A stretch of 64,000 nt of DNA from assembly GCA_022452145.1 (NCBI GenBank), contig JAKURY010000006.1, forward strand, positions 34,078 to 98,077. Reading direction: 5' to 3'. Source of the stretch: Acidimicrobiales bacterium. GTDB lineage: Bacteria; Actinomycetota; Acidimicrobiia; Acidimicrobiales; MedAcidi-G1. The notes beneath the pieces were generated by a model. That model did not search any database, was not told the origin of the DNA, and saw nothing but the letters and a program-made list of their open reading frames with translations. How positions within the stretch are numbered: position 1 is the stretch's first letter; the number at the start of each line of letters is the position of its first letter. This document shows, one piece after another, positions 9,705-16,828 of the stretch. The position numbers were made by a program, and so were the translations under genes.

Positions 9705-10690
9705 CGGTCGACCTCCACAGCGTCACCGGCTTCCACCGCTCCCAGCTGACGGCCCGAACCGAGTAGGAGGAAGAGGACGGCCATGCGCACCGACACGCCG
9801 TTGACCACCTGGTCCAGGATCACCGACCGATGGTCCGCCGCGGCCTCGGCGGAGATCTCTACCCCCCTGTTGGTGGGTCCGGGGTGGAGGACCAGGGCGT
9901 CGCTGCGCATCCGGGCGACCCGCCCGGCGGTCAGGCAGAAGTCGGCCGCGTATTCGCGCAGCGACGGGATCAGGCCCTCGGTGATGCGCTCACGCTGAAG
10001 CCGGAGCAGGTAGATGGCATCCAGGTCGCCGAGCAGCGGATCCAGCTCGTGGGCCACGGTGACCGGCCACCCCTCGATGGCCGGTGGCAGCAGGGTTGCC
10101 GGGGCCACCAGCACCACCTCGGCCCCAAGGGTGGTGAAGGCCAGCACGTCGGACCGGGCCACCCGCGAATGGCTGACGTCGCCGACGATGGCGATCCGCA
10201 TCCCGTCCAGGGACCCCCGGCGCTCACGCAGCGTGTAGCAGTCCAGGAGCGCCTGGGTCGGATGCTCGTGGCAGCCGTCGCCGGCGTTGACCACTGAGAG
10301 GTCGGTCCATTCGGCCACCCGGTGGGCGGTTCCGGCCATGGCGTGGCGGACCACCAGGACGTCGGCTCCGTACGAGGCGACCACCTCGACGGTGTCCCGG
10401 ATACTCTCGCCCTTGCTGAGCGAGGAGGTGCCGGAGCTGAAGGCGACCGTGTCGGCCGACAGGCGACGTGCCGCCGTCTCGAACGACATGCGGGTCCGGG
10501 TGGAGTTCTCGAAGAACAGGGTGGCCACTGTCCGGCCGCGGAGCGCAGGGACCCTCGGTATGGGGCGGCGACCGATCTCGGCGAACGCGTCGGTCAGGTC
10601 CAGAATCTCCTCCAGGTCGGACCGGCCCAGGCCGTCGATCCCCAGGAGGTGCCGGCCGAGGCCGGTGTCGTGTCGGGCGTCGGCGCTCAC
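9701..10690 (-). CDS. pyrB: Aspartate carbamoyltransferase catalytic subunit
   Basis: Condenses carbamoyl phosphate with aspartate. The carbamoyl-phosphate loop FFENSTRTRMSFETAARRL and the HPTQALLDCYTLRE segment are both present, as is LHPGPTNRGVEIS near the C-terminus. It is 329 aa, which fits a PyrI-independent enzyme; no pyrI is adjacent. The GTG start overlaps the pyrR stop (GTGA), so translation is likely coupled to pyrR. Confidence 0.97.
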   Translation of the reverse strand: MSADARHDTGLGRHLLGIDGLGRSDLEEILDLTDAFAEIGRRPIPRVPALRGRTVATLFFENSTRTRMSFETAARRLSADTVAFSSGTSSLSKGESIRDTVEVVASYGADVLVVRHAMAGTAHRVAEWTDLSVVNAGDGCHEHPTQALLDCYTLRERRGSLDGMRIAIVGDVSHSRVARSDVLAFTTLGAEVVLVAPATLLPPAIEGWPVTVAHELDPLLGDLDAIYLLRLQRERITEGLIPSLREYAADFCLTAGRVARMRSDALVLHPGPTNRGVEISAEAAADHRSVILDQVVNGVSVRMAVLFLLLGSGRQLGAVEAGDAVEVDR

Positions 10691-11205
10691 TTCTGCATCA
10701 CCCCGAGGTCCACGCCGGCGAGGTGCACGTCGACGACCTCGTCGCGGCGGGTCGGCAGGTTCTTGCCCACGTAGTCGGGGCGGATGGGCAGCTCCCGGTG
10801 GCCGCGGTCGATCATCACCGCCAGCTGGATCGAGCGGGGCCGACCAAAGTCGCAGAGGGCGTCCAGGGCAGCCCGGATGGTCCGACCGGTGAAGAGCACG
10901 TCGTCGACCAGCACGACGACCCGTCCATCCAGGTCGGCCGTCAGGTCGGTGACGGCCTCCGGGACCACCGGCCTGAGGCCGATGTCGTCCCGGTGGAGCG
11001 CCACGTCCAGGGTCCCGACCAGCGGATGCAGGCCCTCGATGTCGGCGAGGGTCTCGGCCAGCCGCTCGGCGATCGGCACCCCGCCTGTCTGGAGGCCTAC
11101 CACCACGAGGTCGTCCAGGCCGTGGTTCCGCTCTATGACCTCATGGGCCATGCGACGGACGGCCCGCCCCATGTCGTCGGTGGTCATGATCCGCGCGTGG
11201 GACAC
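10687..11205 (-). CDS. pyrR: Bifunctional pyr operon RNA-binding regulator / uracil phosphoribosyltransferase
   Basis: PyrR senses UMP/UTP and represses pyr expression by binding a specific mRNA loop; it also has weak UPRTase activity. The PRPP-binding motif VVVLVDDVLFTGRTIRAALD is intact, as are the family segments GRAVRRMAHEVIERNHGLDD and ADYVGKNLPTRRDEVV. I chose the GTG at 11205 (172 aa): it follows the strong hairpin at 11208-11231, and the residues from here align with the start of known PyrR proteins. The alternative ATG at 11253 (188 aa) has a nearby GAGG and would place the hairpin inside codons 8-16. PyrR leads the operon pyrR-pyrB-pyrC-carA-carB-pyrD-pyrF. Confidence 0.92.
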   Translation of the reverse strand: MSHARIMTTDDMGRAVRRMAHEVIERNHGLDDLVVVGLQTGGVPIAERLAETLADIEGLHPLVGTLDVALHRDDIGLRPVVPEAVTDLTADLDGRVVVLVDDVLFTGRTIRAALDALCDFGRPRSIQLAVMIDRGHRELPIRPDYVGKNLPTRRDEVVDVHLAGVDLGVMQK

Positions 11206-11207
11206 GA

Positions 11208-11231
11208 AGACGCCCCCGAACGGGGGCGTCT
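11208..11231 (-). terminator. Strong hairpin in pyrR leader (attenuator or ribosome-site sequestering stem)
   Basis: Perfect inverted repeat on the minus strand, AGACGCCCCC / GGGGGCGTCT with loop GTTC, ending two bases before the proposed pyrR GTG. The right arm contains the only SD-like G run before that GTG. It could therefore act as an intrinsic attenuator (the following UCUUCGU is only moderately U-rich) or by hiding the ribosome site. Its position just after the PyrR-binding loop supports a regulatory role. Confidence 0.65.
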
Positions 11232-11277
11232 GACGTCGTTCTCGTTCGGCCATCGGCCTCGTTCTCCTCGATCCGTC

Positions 11278-11295
11278 CGGGCCTCACGGGACCCG
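11278..11295 (-). promoter_or_regulatory. PyrR RNA-binding loop in the pyr leader
   Basis: The minus strand reads CGGGUC-CCGUGA-GGCCCG as RNA: a six-pair stem (one U-G pair) closing the hexaloop CCGUGA. This matches the CNGNGA hexaloop and most of the ARUCCNGNGAGGYU consensus of PyrR-binding loops known from Bacillus and mycobacteria. It lies about 12 nt after the predicted transcription start and about 70 nt before the pyrR start. High UMP should favour PyrR binding here and lower expression of the whole operon. Confidence 0.8.
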
Positions 11296-11313
11296 CTTCA
11301 CGGTCGAGGACGC

Positions 11314-11319
11314 ATCCTA
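11314..11319 (-). promoter_or_regulatory. Putative -10 box of the pyr operon
   Basis: TAGGAT on the minus strand in the gap between the GNAT gene and pyrR. A start about 7 nt downstream (near 11307) would give a leader of about 100 nt carrying the PyrR loop and the hairpin. No convincing -35 is visible; tandem repeats lie immediately upstream. Confidence 0.45.
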
Positions 11320-11333
11320 CACGCGTCGGTCCC

Positions 11334-11430
11334 GTCCATGCCCGGCCCCGATCACGAAGGCCCCGACCATGGACGGCCCGGACCACGAATGGCGCGGATC
11401 ATGGACGGGCCAGACCACGGTCGGACCGGG
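11334..11430. repeat. Imperfect tandem repeat of about 32 bp, roughly three copies
   Basis: Successive copies contain the related blocks GTCCATGCCCGGCCCCGATC, ACCATGGACGGCCCGGACCA and ATCATGGACGGGCCAGACCA. They span the 3' end of the GNAT gene and the region just upstream of the pyr promoter. The role is unknown. Confidence 0.6.
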
Positions 11431-11989
11431 CGACCATGACAAGACGGCCGTCGGCGGACCGATCCAGTTCCTCGTAGCCGGCGGCCATGGCGACGGCCAG
11501 CGAGCCGACGTTGCCGGGCTCCATCTCGGCCACCAGGACGGTCAGGCCCAGTGGCGGCCCCAGTGCCCAGGCCGTCAGGATGCGCACCATCTCGGTGGCG
11601 ATGCCCCGCCGACGCTGCGCCGCCACGGTCCACCAGCCGATCCGAGCAGCGCCCCGCTCAGGGTCGAAGGCCGAGAGGCCGACCTCGCCCAGCACCTCGC
11701 CACCCACCTTCGGCCCGATGGCCGGGTCACCGGTCGGCTCCGGGGCCGGCTCCACGACCGGCTCCACGGCCACCAGGTCGAGGGCCAGGCCGGCCTGCCG
11801 CCGACCAGCCTCGCCGGCGATCCACGCCGCTGCGGCCGCCGGATCGACGTCCTCCGGTACCGGTAGCCACCGTCGGACCTCCGGGTCGGACCAGGCGGCA
11901 GCCAGCGCCAGTGCGTCGCCCGGTTCCCAGGATCGGAGCAGGCACCGCCTCCCGGCCAGCAGTGGCTCGGGCAGCGGCAGTTGCCTCAC
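11399..11989 (-). CDS. GNAT-family N-acetyltransferase (RimJ-like)
   Basis: Probable acetyl-CoA-dependent N-acetyltransferase; the substrate is unknown. The 196-aa protein begins LLAGRRCLLRSWEPGDALAL, typical of the RimJ/RimL branch. It has RIGWWTVAAQRRRGIATEMV, where QRRRGIA is the acetyl-CoA pyrophosphate loop, and ends with the usual NVGSLAVAMAAGYEE helix. A 20-residue Pro/Glu/Val-rich insertion (around VEPVVEPAPEPTG) separates the first strands. The GTG start overlaps the nusB stop (GTGA), so it is the last gene of the alaS-nusB operon. Its 3' end lies within the tandem repeat preceding the pyr promoter. Confidence 0.8.
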   Translation of the reverse strand: MRQLPLPEPLLAGRRCLLRSWEPGDALALAAAWSDPEVRRWLPVPEDVDPAAAAAWIAGEAGRRQAGLALDLVAVEPVVEPAPEPTGDPAIGPKVGGEVLGEVGLSAFDPERGAARIGWWTVAAQRRRGIATEMVRILTAWALGPPLGLTVLVAEMEPGNVGSLAVAMAAGYEELDRSADGRLVMVARSDRGLARP

Positions 11990-12414
11990 GCCGGATCGGC
12001 CTCCGATGGGCGGAGCTCGTCGGCTATCCCCGAGACCACCCCGTTCACGAACCTTGCCGACCGCTCTGTCGAGTAGTCGCCGGCCAGCTCCACCACCTCT
12101 GCGAGGACGGCCGACGTGGGAACGTCGGGCCGGTACCCAAGCTCATACACCGCCATGCGGAGCAGTGCCCGATCCACGGCCGGCATGCGGTCGGTCCGCC
12201 ATCCCTCGGCGAACCGGCCGATGATGTCGTCCACCTCGACCAGCACCCCGGCCAGGCCCTCCACGATCTCGATGACGTAGCCGCCCGGGGGCACCGGTTG
12301 GGTGGCCAGCACCTCGAGCAGCCCCTCGCCCCGGGACTCGGCCGCATAGAGGATGGCGAGCGCCGACTCGCGGGCCTCCCGCCGCGAACCGATGGGGTTT
12401 GTCGGTCGGGCCAT
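11986..12414 (-). CDS. nusB: Transcription antitermination factor NusB
   Basis: With NusE (S10), NusB binds boxA RNA and supports rRNA antitermination. The protein is 142 aa. REARESALAILYAAESRGEG is the first helix, and the C-terminal PAVDRALLRMAVYELGYRPD followed by SAVLAEVVELAGDYSTERSARFVNG is strongly conserved in the family. It lies directly after efp (11 bp), the usual efp-nusB pair. Confidence 0.95.
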   Translation of the reverse strand: MARPTNPIGSRREARESALAILYAAESRGEGLLEVLATQPVPPGGYVIEIVEGLAGVLVEVDDIIGRFAEGWRTDRMPAVDRALLRMAVYELGYRPDVPTSAVLAEVVELAGDYSTERSARFVNGVVSGIADELRPSEADPA

Positions 12415-12425
12415 GGCGAGGCGGG

Positions 12426-12989
12426 TCAGGCCCTGCTGAGGTACTCGCCGGAGCGCGTGTCGACCTTGACCCGCTCGCCGGTCTCGATGAACAGCGGTAC
12501 CTGGACGATAAGGCCCGTCTCCAGCGTGGCCGGCTTGCGGGCCCCCGACACCCTGTCGCCCTGGATGCCCGGCTCGGTCTGGGAGATGGCCAACTCCACC
12601 GAGGCCGGGAGCTCTAGGCCGATCACCTCGTCGCCGAACATGAGGACCATCGTCGTGCTCTGCTCGATGACGTAGTTGGTGGCATCACCCAGCGTCTTCG
12701 GCGCGATCTGGATCTGGTCATAGGTCTCGTCGTCCATGAACACGTAGTCGGCACCGTCCCGGTAGAGGAACTGCATCGACCGCTTGTCGATCATGGCCCG
12801 CTCGACCTTCTCACCTGCCCGGAAGGTCCGGTCGACGACCGCACCAGTGCGCACGTTGCGCAGCGTGGTCCGGACGAAGGCGTGGCCCTTGCCGGGCTTG
12901 ACGTGCTGGAAGTCGACCACCTGGACCAGGTTTCGGTCCAGCTCCAGCGTCATGCCGTTCTTCAGGTCGTTGGTTGTGATGGTGGGCAT
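12426..12989 (-). CDS. efp: Elongation factor P
   Basis: Relieves ribosome stalling at polyproline. The 187-aa protein starts [20 protein letters not shown] and has the three-domain EF-P layout. The tip of the beta3-beta4 loop reads [13 protein letters not shown], with Lys34 at the site that is modified in many bacteria. In most actinobacteria I know the loop is PGKGP, thought to work without modification; here the second Pro is His (PGKGH). No epmA, epmB or ymfI-type modifier is in the window. GGAGCGGAC precedes the ATG. Neighbours pepP and nusB are typical. Confidence 0.96.
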   Translation of the reverse strand: MPTITTNDLKNGMTLELDRNLVQVVDFQHVKPGKGHAFVRTTLRNVRTGAVVDRTFRAGEKVERAMIDKRSMQFLYRDGADYVFMDDETYDQIQIAPKTLGDATNYVIEQSTTMVLMFGDEVIGLELPASVELAISQTEPGIQGDRVSGARKPATLETGLIVQVPLFIETGERVKVDTRSGEYLSRA

Positions 12990-13000
12990 GTCCGCTCCGG

Positions 13001-13076
13001 ATTGGGGCTCGGTTGTGAAGGTTCGGCGGGAAGGGCTCGGTTGCTGGGGCTCGGTGACCTGGGCTGGGTGAACCTG
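13001..13076. repeat. Short direct repeats upstream of efp
   Basis: GGGCTCGGT occurs three times (near 13005, 13034 and 13047), with related GGGCTGGGT and GGTTCGGCG nearby, in the 96-bp gap between pepP and efp. The gap contains no gene. Confidence 0.45.
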
Positions 13077-13085
13077 CCCGTCCGC

Positions 13086-14189
13086 TCACGGGTCCTTGGG
13101 TGACCGGGTGAGCTGACGGTGGCCGTCGGAGGTGACGAGGACGGTGTCCTCCCAGCGCACACCGCCGAAGCCCCCGAGGTAGGCCCCCGGTTCGACGGTG
13201 ACCACCTGGCCGGCCCGAAGAGTACCAGTGGAGGTGGAGGAGACAGCCGGCCCCTCGTGGATGTCGAGGCCGACGCCGTGGCCGGTGCCGTGCGAAAAGG
13301 CCCCACCCAGGCCGACGGCCTCCAGGGAGGATCGGCAGGCGGCGTCCACCTCGGCGATTGGAACCCCGTCGCCCACGACTGCCAGCCCGGCCAGCTGGGC
13401 GTCCAGTACCGCCCCTAGCATGTCGGCCGCCCGACCGGATCCCCGACCGCCGATCCGCAGCGACCGGGTCATGTCCGACCGGTAGCCGTCGACCATCGCA
13501 CCGAAGTCGCATACCACCAGGTCGCCATCTGCCATGGGGCGTCGGCCGGGGCGGGCATGTGGCAGGGCGCTGTTGGGCCCCGCGGCCACGATCGTCTCGA
13601 ACGCCCGGTCCGAGGCGCCGCCGGCTCGAACGGTCTGATCGAGGGCCATGGCGACGTCCACCTCGACCGCACCGGAGACGATCGAGGGCAGGACCTCGGC
13701 CAGGGCCCGGTCGGCGATGGCCGCCGCCTCGGCGATGCGAGCCACCTCCCCCTCGTCCTTCACCTCGCGGAGCCCCTCGACCAGCCCGTCGGTCGCCACC
13801 GGCGGACTGGACAACAGGTCGGCCAGGCGTCGCTGTTCAGCCCATGTCACCGACCCCGCCTCCAGGCCCACCCGGGCCGAGCCGGAGGCCAGGGTGGAGA
13901 CCGGCGAGTGATCGGAACCGCCCACCACCTCGACGTCAACCACCGCCCCGGCAGCAGCCACCTGGTCGGGTGCCTGGTCCCGGTAGCGGCCGTCTGTCAT
14001 CAGGACCGCCCGATCGCCATCCACCCAGAGGCTTCCCGACGAACCGGTGAAGCCCGTCAGGTAGCGGACGTTGGTGGTCGAGGTGACCAGCAGCCCGTCG
14101 ACCCCGGCCGGATTCAGCAACGCCCTGAGACGGTCCAGCCGATCGGCCACCCGCAGGGGCGCCAGCCCGGCCAGCGGTCCGCTGCTCAC
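13086..14189 (-). CDS. pepP: Xaa-Pro aminopeptidase / M24 metallopeptidase
   Basis: Removes N-terminal residues preceding proline, probably in the cytoplasm. The M24 pita-bread metal ligands are all visible: Asp in VCDFGAMVDGYRSDMTRSL (two Asp), His in SHGTGHGVGLDIHEGP, Glu in VTVEPGAYL and Glu in VRWEDTVLV. An N-terminal creatinase-type domain precedes them (YLTGFTGSSGSLWV). I chose the GTG at 14189 (367 aa), which overlaps the aroQ stop (GTGA); the longer open frame upstream is the shadow of aroQ. It could equally be called PepQ. The aroQ-pepP-efp order is conserved. Confidence 0.92.
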   Translation of the reverse strand: MSSGPLAGLAPLRVADRLDRLRALLNPAGVDGLLVTSTTNVRYLTGFTGSSGSLWVDGDRAVLMTDGRYRDQAPDQVAAAGAVVDVEVVGGSDHSPVSTLASGSARVGLEAGSVTWAEQRRLADLLSSPPVATDGLVEGLREVKDEGEVARIAEAAAIADRALAEVLPSIVSGAVEVDVAMALDQTVRAGGASDRAFETIVAAGPNSALPHARPGRRPMADGDLVVCDFGAMVDGYRSDMTRSLRIGGRGSGRAADMLGAVLDAQLAGLAVVGDGVPIAEVDAACRSSLEAVGLGGAFSHGTGHGVGLDIHEGPAVSSTSTGTLRAGQVVTVEPGAYLGGFGGVRWEDTVLVTSDGHRQLTRSPKDP

Positions 14190-14629
14190 CCGTCGAGGAG
14201 GTCGGCCACCGCTTCGACGGCCATCCGGTAGCCGGCCCCGCCGAAGCCGGCGATGGTTCCGGCGGCGACCGGTGCGACGACCGAGGTGTGGCGCCACGGC
14301 TCTCGGGCGGCGGGGTTCGAGAGGTGGAGCTCGACCACCGGGCCCTCGAAGGCAGCCAGGGCGTCGTGGATGGCCCACGCGTAGTGGGTGAACGCCCCGG
14401 GGTTCACGACGATGCCCGCACAGCGGCCCCGCGCCCCGTGGATGGCGTCCACCATCTCGCCCTCGTGGTTGGACTGGAGGTGCTCGAGCACCAGGCCGCG
14501 GGCGGCCGCGGCGACCCGGGCGGCCTCCACGTGGTCGTCCAGGGTGTCGCTGCCGTAGACGTCGGGCTGGCGTTCCCCCAAGAGGTTGAGGTTCGGGCCC
14601 GACAGGAGCAACAGCGGTTGTTCGCTCAT
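14186..14629 (-). CDS. aroQ: 3-dehydroquinate dehydratase, type II
   Basis: Third step of the shikimate pathway, 3-dehydroquinate to 3-dehydroshikimate. Type II features are present: SGPNLNLLGERQPDVYG with catalytic Arg and Tyr, NPGAFTHYAWAIHDAL, and ELHLSNPAAREPWRH. The 147-aa length matches the dodecameric family. The ATG at 14629 was preferred because GGAAGGA lies a normal distance upstream; an in-frame ATG at 14638 sits directly against that SD. It lies 49 bp after aroB. Confidence 0.95.
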   Translation of the reverse strand: MSEQPLLLLSGPNLNLLGERQPDVYGSDTLDDHVEAARVAAAARGLVLEHLQSNHEGEMVDAIHGARGRCAGIVVNPGAFTHYAWAIHDALAAFEGPVVELHLSNPAAREPWRHTSVVAPVAAGTIAGFGGAGYRMAVEAVADLLDG

Positions 14630-14678
14630 GGTCGACATCCTTCCACGGCGACCCCTGCCGGCGACCCCGACTTCACCG

Positions 14679-15713
14679 TCACCGCACAGCCTCGATCGTG
14701 TCCCGCACCACCCCGGCATCCACGCCGGCCACCACCTCGACGCCGGCCGGGCCGTCCAGGACGAAGGTCAGCCCGTCGATGGCCTTCTTGTCTCGTCCCA
14801 TGGCGACCATCAGCTCGTCGGGATCGGCCCCTACAGGCAGCGACCCCGACAGGCCGTAGCCGTCCACGACCCTGCGGTGCTCGGCCACCCGTTCGTCGTC
14901 GATCCGCCCGAGGGCCCGTCCCAGCTCGGCGGCGTACACGAGGCCGACGGCCACCGCCTCGCCGTGGCGCAGGTCGTACTGGCCGGTGGTCTCGATGGCG
15001 TGGCCGAGGGTGTGCCCGTAGTTCAGGACCGCCCGTCGGCCGGCTTCGCGTTCGTCGGCCGCCACCACCTCGGCCTTGATCTCGATGCACCGGGCTACCC
15101 GCTCGTCCAGTGCGAGGCCATCCAGGTCGCCGACTCCCGGGTGGGCACCGCCCAGGTCGCCACCGCCCAGGAAGTGGTACTTGGCCATCTCGCCCAACCC
15201 GCAGGACATCTCGCGCTCTGGAAGGGTGTCCAGGACCGCCGTGTCACACAGCACGGCCACCGGCTGCCAGAACGCCCCGACCAGGTTCTTGCCCTCGGGG
15301 AGGTTGACCCCGGTCTTGCCGCCTATGGCCGCGTCGATCTGGGCCAGCAGCGTCGTCGCCACATGCACCACCGGAAGGCCACGGTGGTAGGAGGCCGCGG
15401 CGAACCCCGCCACGTCGGTGACCACGCCGCCACCCACGCCCACCACCGCGTCGGCACGCGTCAGGCCCCACGCTGCGAACGCCCGGCAGAGGTCCTCGAC
15501 GGTGGACAGCGTCTTGGCCGACTCGCCCTCGTCGATGGTGAACACCCGATGGTCGACCCCGGGGTCGACCTCGACCGGTATCGAGGCCTGGGTGACCACA
15601 GCCACCCGACGGGCGCCCGACGGGACCACAGAGGCCAGCTCGCCCGCTGCCCCAGGCCCGACCAGCACCGGATAGGAGCGGCCTCCTGACAGGCGCACCT
15701 CGACCCGGATCAC
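14679..15713 (-). CDS. aroB: 3-dehydroquinate synthase
   Basis: Converts DAHP to 3-dehydroquinate using NAD+ and a divalent metal. Conserved segments are GVGGGVVTDVAGFAAASYHR, GGKTGVNLPEGKNLVGAFWQ and LNYGHTLGHAIE with metal-binding His. The length is 344 aa. The GTG start overlaps the aroK stop (GTGA), a frequent pairing of these two genes. Confidence 0.96.
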   Translation of the reverse strand: MIRVEVRLSGGRSYPVLVGPGAAGELASVVPSGARRVAVVTQASIPVEVDPGVDHRVFTIDEGESAKTLSTVEDLCRAFAAWGLTRADAVVGVGGGVVTDVAGFAAASYHRGLPVVHVATTLLAQIDAAIGGKTGVNLPEGKNLVGAFWQPVAVLCDTAVLDTLPEREMSCGLGEMAKYHFLGGGDLGGAHPGVGDLDGLALDERVARCIEIKAEVVAADEREAGRRAVLNYGHTLGHAIETTGQYDLRHGEAVAVGLVYAAELGRALGRIDDERVAEHRRVVDGYGLSGSLPVGADPDELMVAMGRDKKAIDGLTFVLDGPAGVEVVAGVDAGVVRDTIEAVR

Positions 15714-16264
15714 CGGGATGCCTCCCCGGCCGTGGAGACGGCCTCCAGCACCAGGCTCCCGACCTCGGCGACGGTCAGGCCATCGGTGTCCAGCACCACG
15801 TCGGCTGCCGATTCGTACGTCGGGCCGCGCTCGACCGCCAGGCGCTTCAGGACCTCCAGGGGCTCACCGTCGGCCAGGAGGGGCCGGCCGGCCGGGTCCC
15901 CGACCCGGGCGGTCAACGTCTCCGGCGTGGCCCGCAACCAGACCACGGTCGCCGACCGGGCCAACGCCAGCCGATTCGCCTCGCGCACCAGGACACCGCC
16001 GCCGGTCGACAACACGATCGGATCCCCCGCGGACAACTGCAGGGCCAGGGCCTCCTGCTCGACCTCGCGGAACGCCGTTTCGCCGCCTTCGCGGAAGAGC
16101 ACCCCGATGGACCGACCTGCCAGCTGCATCACGGCACGATCCAGGTCCACGTGGCGGCGACCCGATCGGGCCGCCACCGAGACGCCCACCGACGTCTTGC
16201 CGGCTCCCATGAGGCCGACCAGCGCCAGGTGCCGTCGGGGGACGTCGGCGGGGATCGGATCCAT
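15710..16264 (-). CDS. aroK: Shikimate kinase
   Basis: Phosphorylates shikimate. The P-loop GLMGAGKTSVG, DLDRAVMQLAGRSIGVLFRE (shikimate-binding Asp) and LSTGGGVLVREANR (GGG shikimate loop) are present; the length is 184 aa. A 61-bp gap separates it from the prepilin-peptidase-like gene upstream. In many actinobacteria aroC precedes aroK here, but no aroC is present. Confidence 0.95.
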   Translation of the reverse strand: MDPIPADVPRRHLALVGLMGAGKTSVGVSVAARSGRRHVDLDRAVMQLAGRSIGVLFREGGETAFREVEQEALALQLSAGDPIVLSTGGGVLVREANRLALARSATVVWLRATPETLTARVGDPAGRPLLADGEPLEVLKRLAVERGPTYESAADVVLDTDGLTVAEVGSLVLEAVSTAGEASR

Positions 16265-16325
16265 CCGGACAGGCTACTGACGCCCGCCCCGGAGGCCGGG
16301 ACGATTCCCGGCCGGTGCCGGGTGC

Positions 16326-16805
16326 TCAGGCCACGCCGGCCACCAGGGTCCCAAGGCAGAGCCATGGCCCGAAGGCGATCGGCTCCCGCCAGCGGCGTCG
16401 GATCCCGGACGCCACCAGGGCCGCCACCGCGGCGACCAGGAGGGCCAGCGCCACACCATGCACCAGGTCCCGCCAACCAACGGCCGACCGGCCCAGAAAC
16501 CATCCCAGCGGGACGGCCAGGCGGAGGCCGCCGCCTCCCAGGCCGTCGCCGGCCACGAGGCGGACGGCCAACAGGAGCCCACCGAAGGTCGCGGCACCCA
16601 GCAGCGCCCCGGCCACCGGTAGCGCCGTACCGGCCACCACCGCCCCGGCCAGCGTGAGGGCGACGAGGCCGAGCAGCAGCCGGAGCACCATCGGGGTGGG
16701 AAGCCGGCCCGTCCGGAGGTCGACAACCGAGAGCGCCACCGACCAGCAGGCCAGCCATGCCGTAGCCGGCCAGGCACCGGCCATCCAGTCCGTAACGGCC
16801 TCCAC
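16326..16805 (-). CDS. Prepilin-peptidase-like (A24) membrane protein, catalytically doubtful
   Basis: Hydrophobic protein of about 159 aa with around five predicted membrane segments, matching the C-terminal peptidase half of type IV prepilin peptidases. The first catalytic Asp region is present (SVVDLRTGRLPTP, Asp29). The second, normally GGGDxKL, reads GGGGLRLAVPLGWFLG, so the second Asp is Gly93. Aspartic activity is therefore doubtful. The methylase domain of full PilD is absent. The GTG at 16805 is the best start after the aroE stop. A homologous short gene sits between aroE and aroC in mycobacteria, so the position is conserved although the function is unclear. Confidence 0.72.
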   Translation of the reverse strand: MEAVTDWMAGAWPATAWLACWSVALSVVDLRTGRLPTPMVLRLLLGLVALTLAGAVVAGTALPVAGALLGAATFGGLLLAVRLVAGDGLGGGGLRLAVPLGWFLGRSAVGWRDLVHGVALALLVAAVAALVASGIRRRWREPIAFGPWLCLGTLVAGVA

Positions 16806-16828
16806 GGCCAGCCCGCCCGGGCCGCGGG

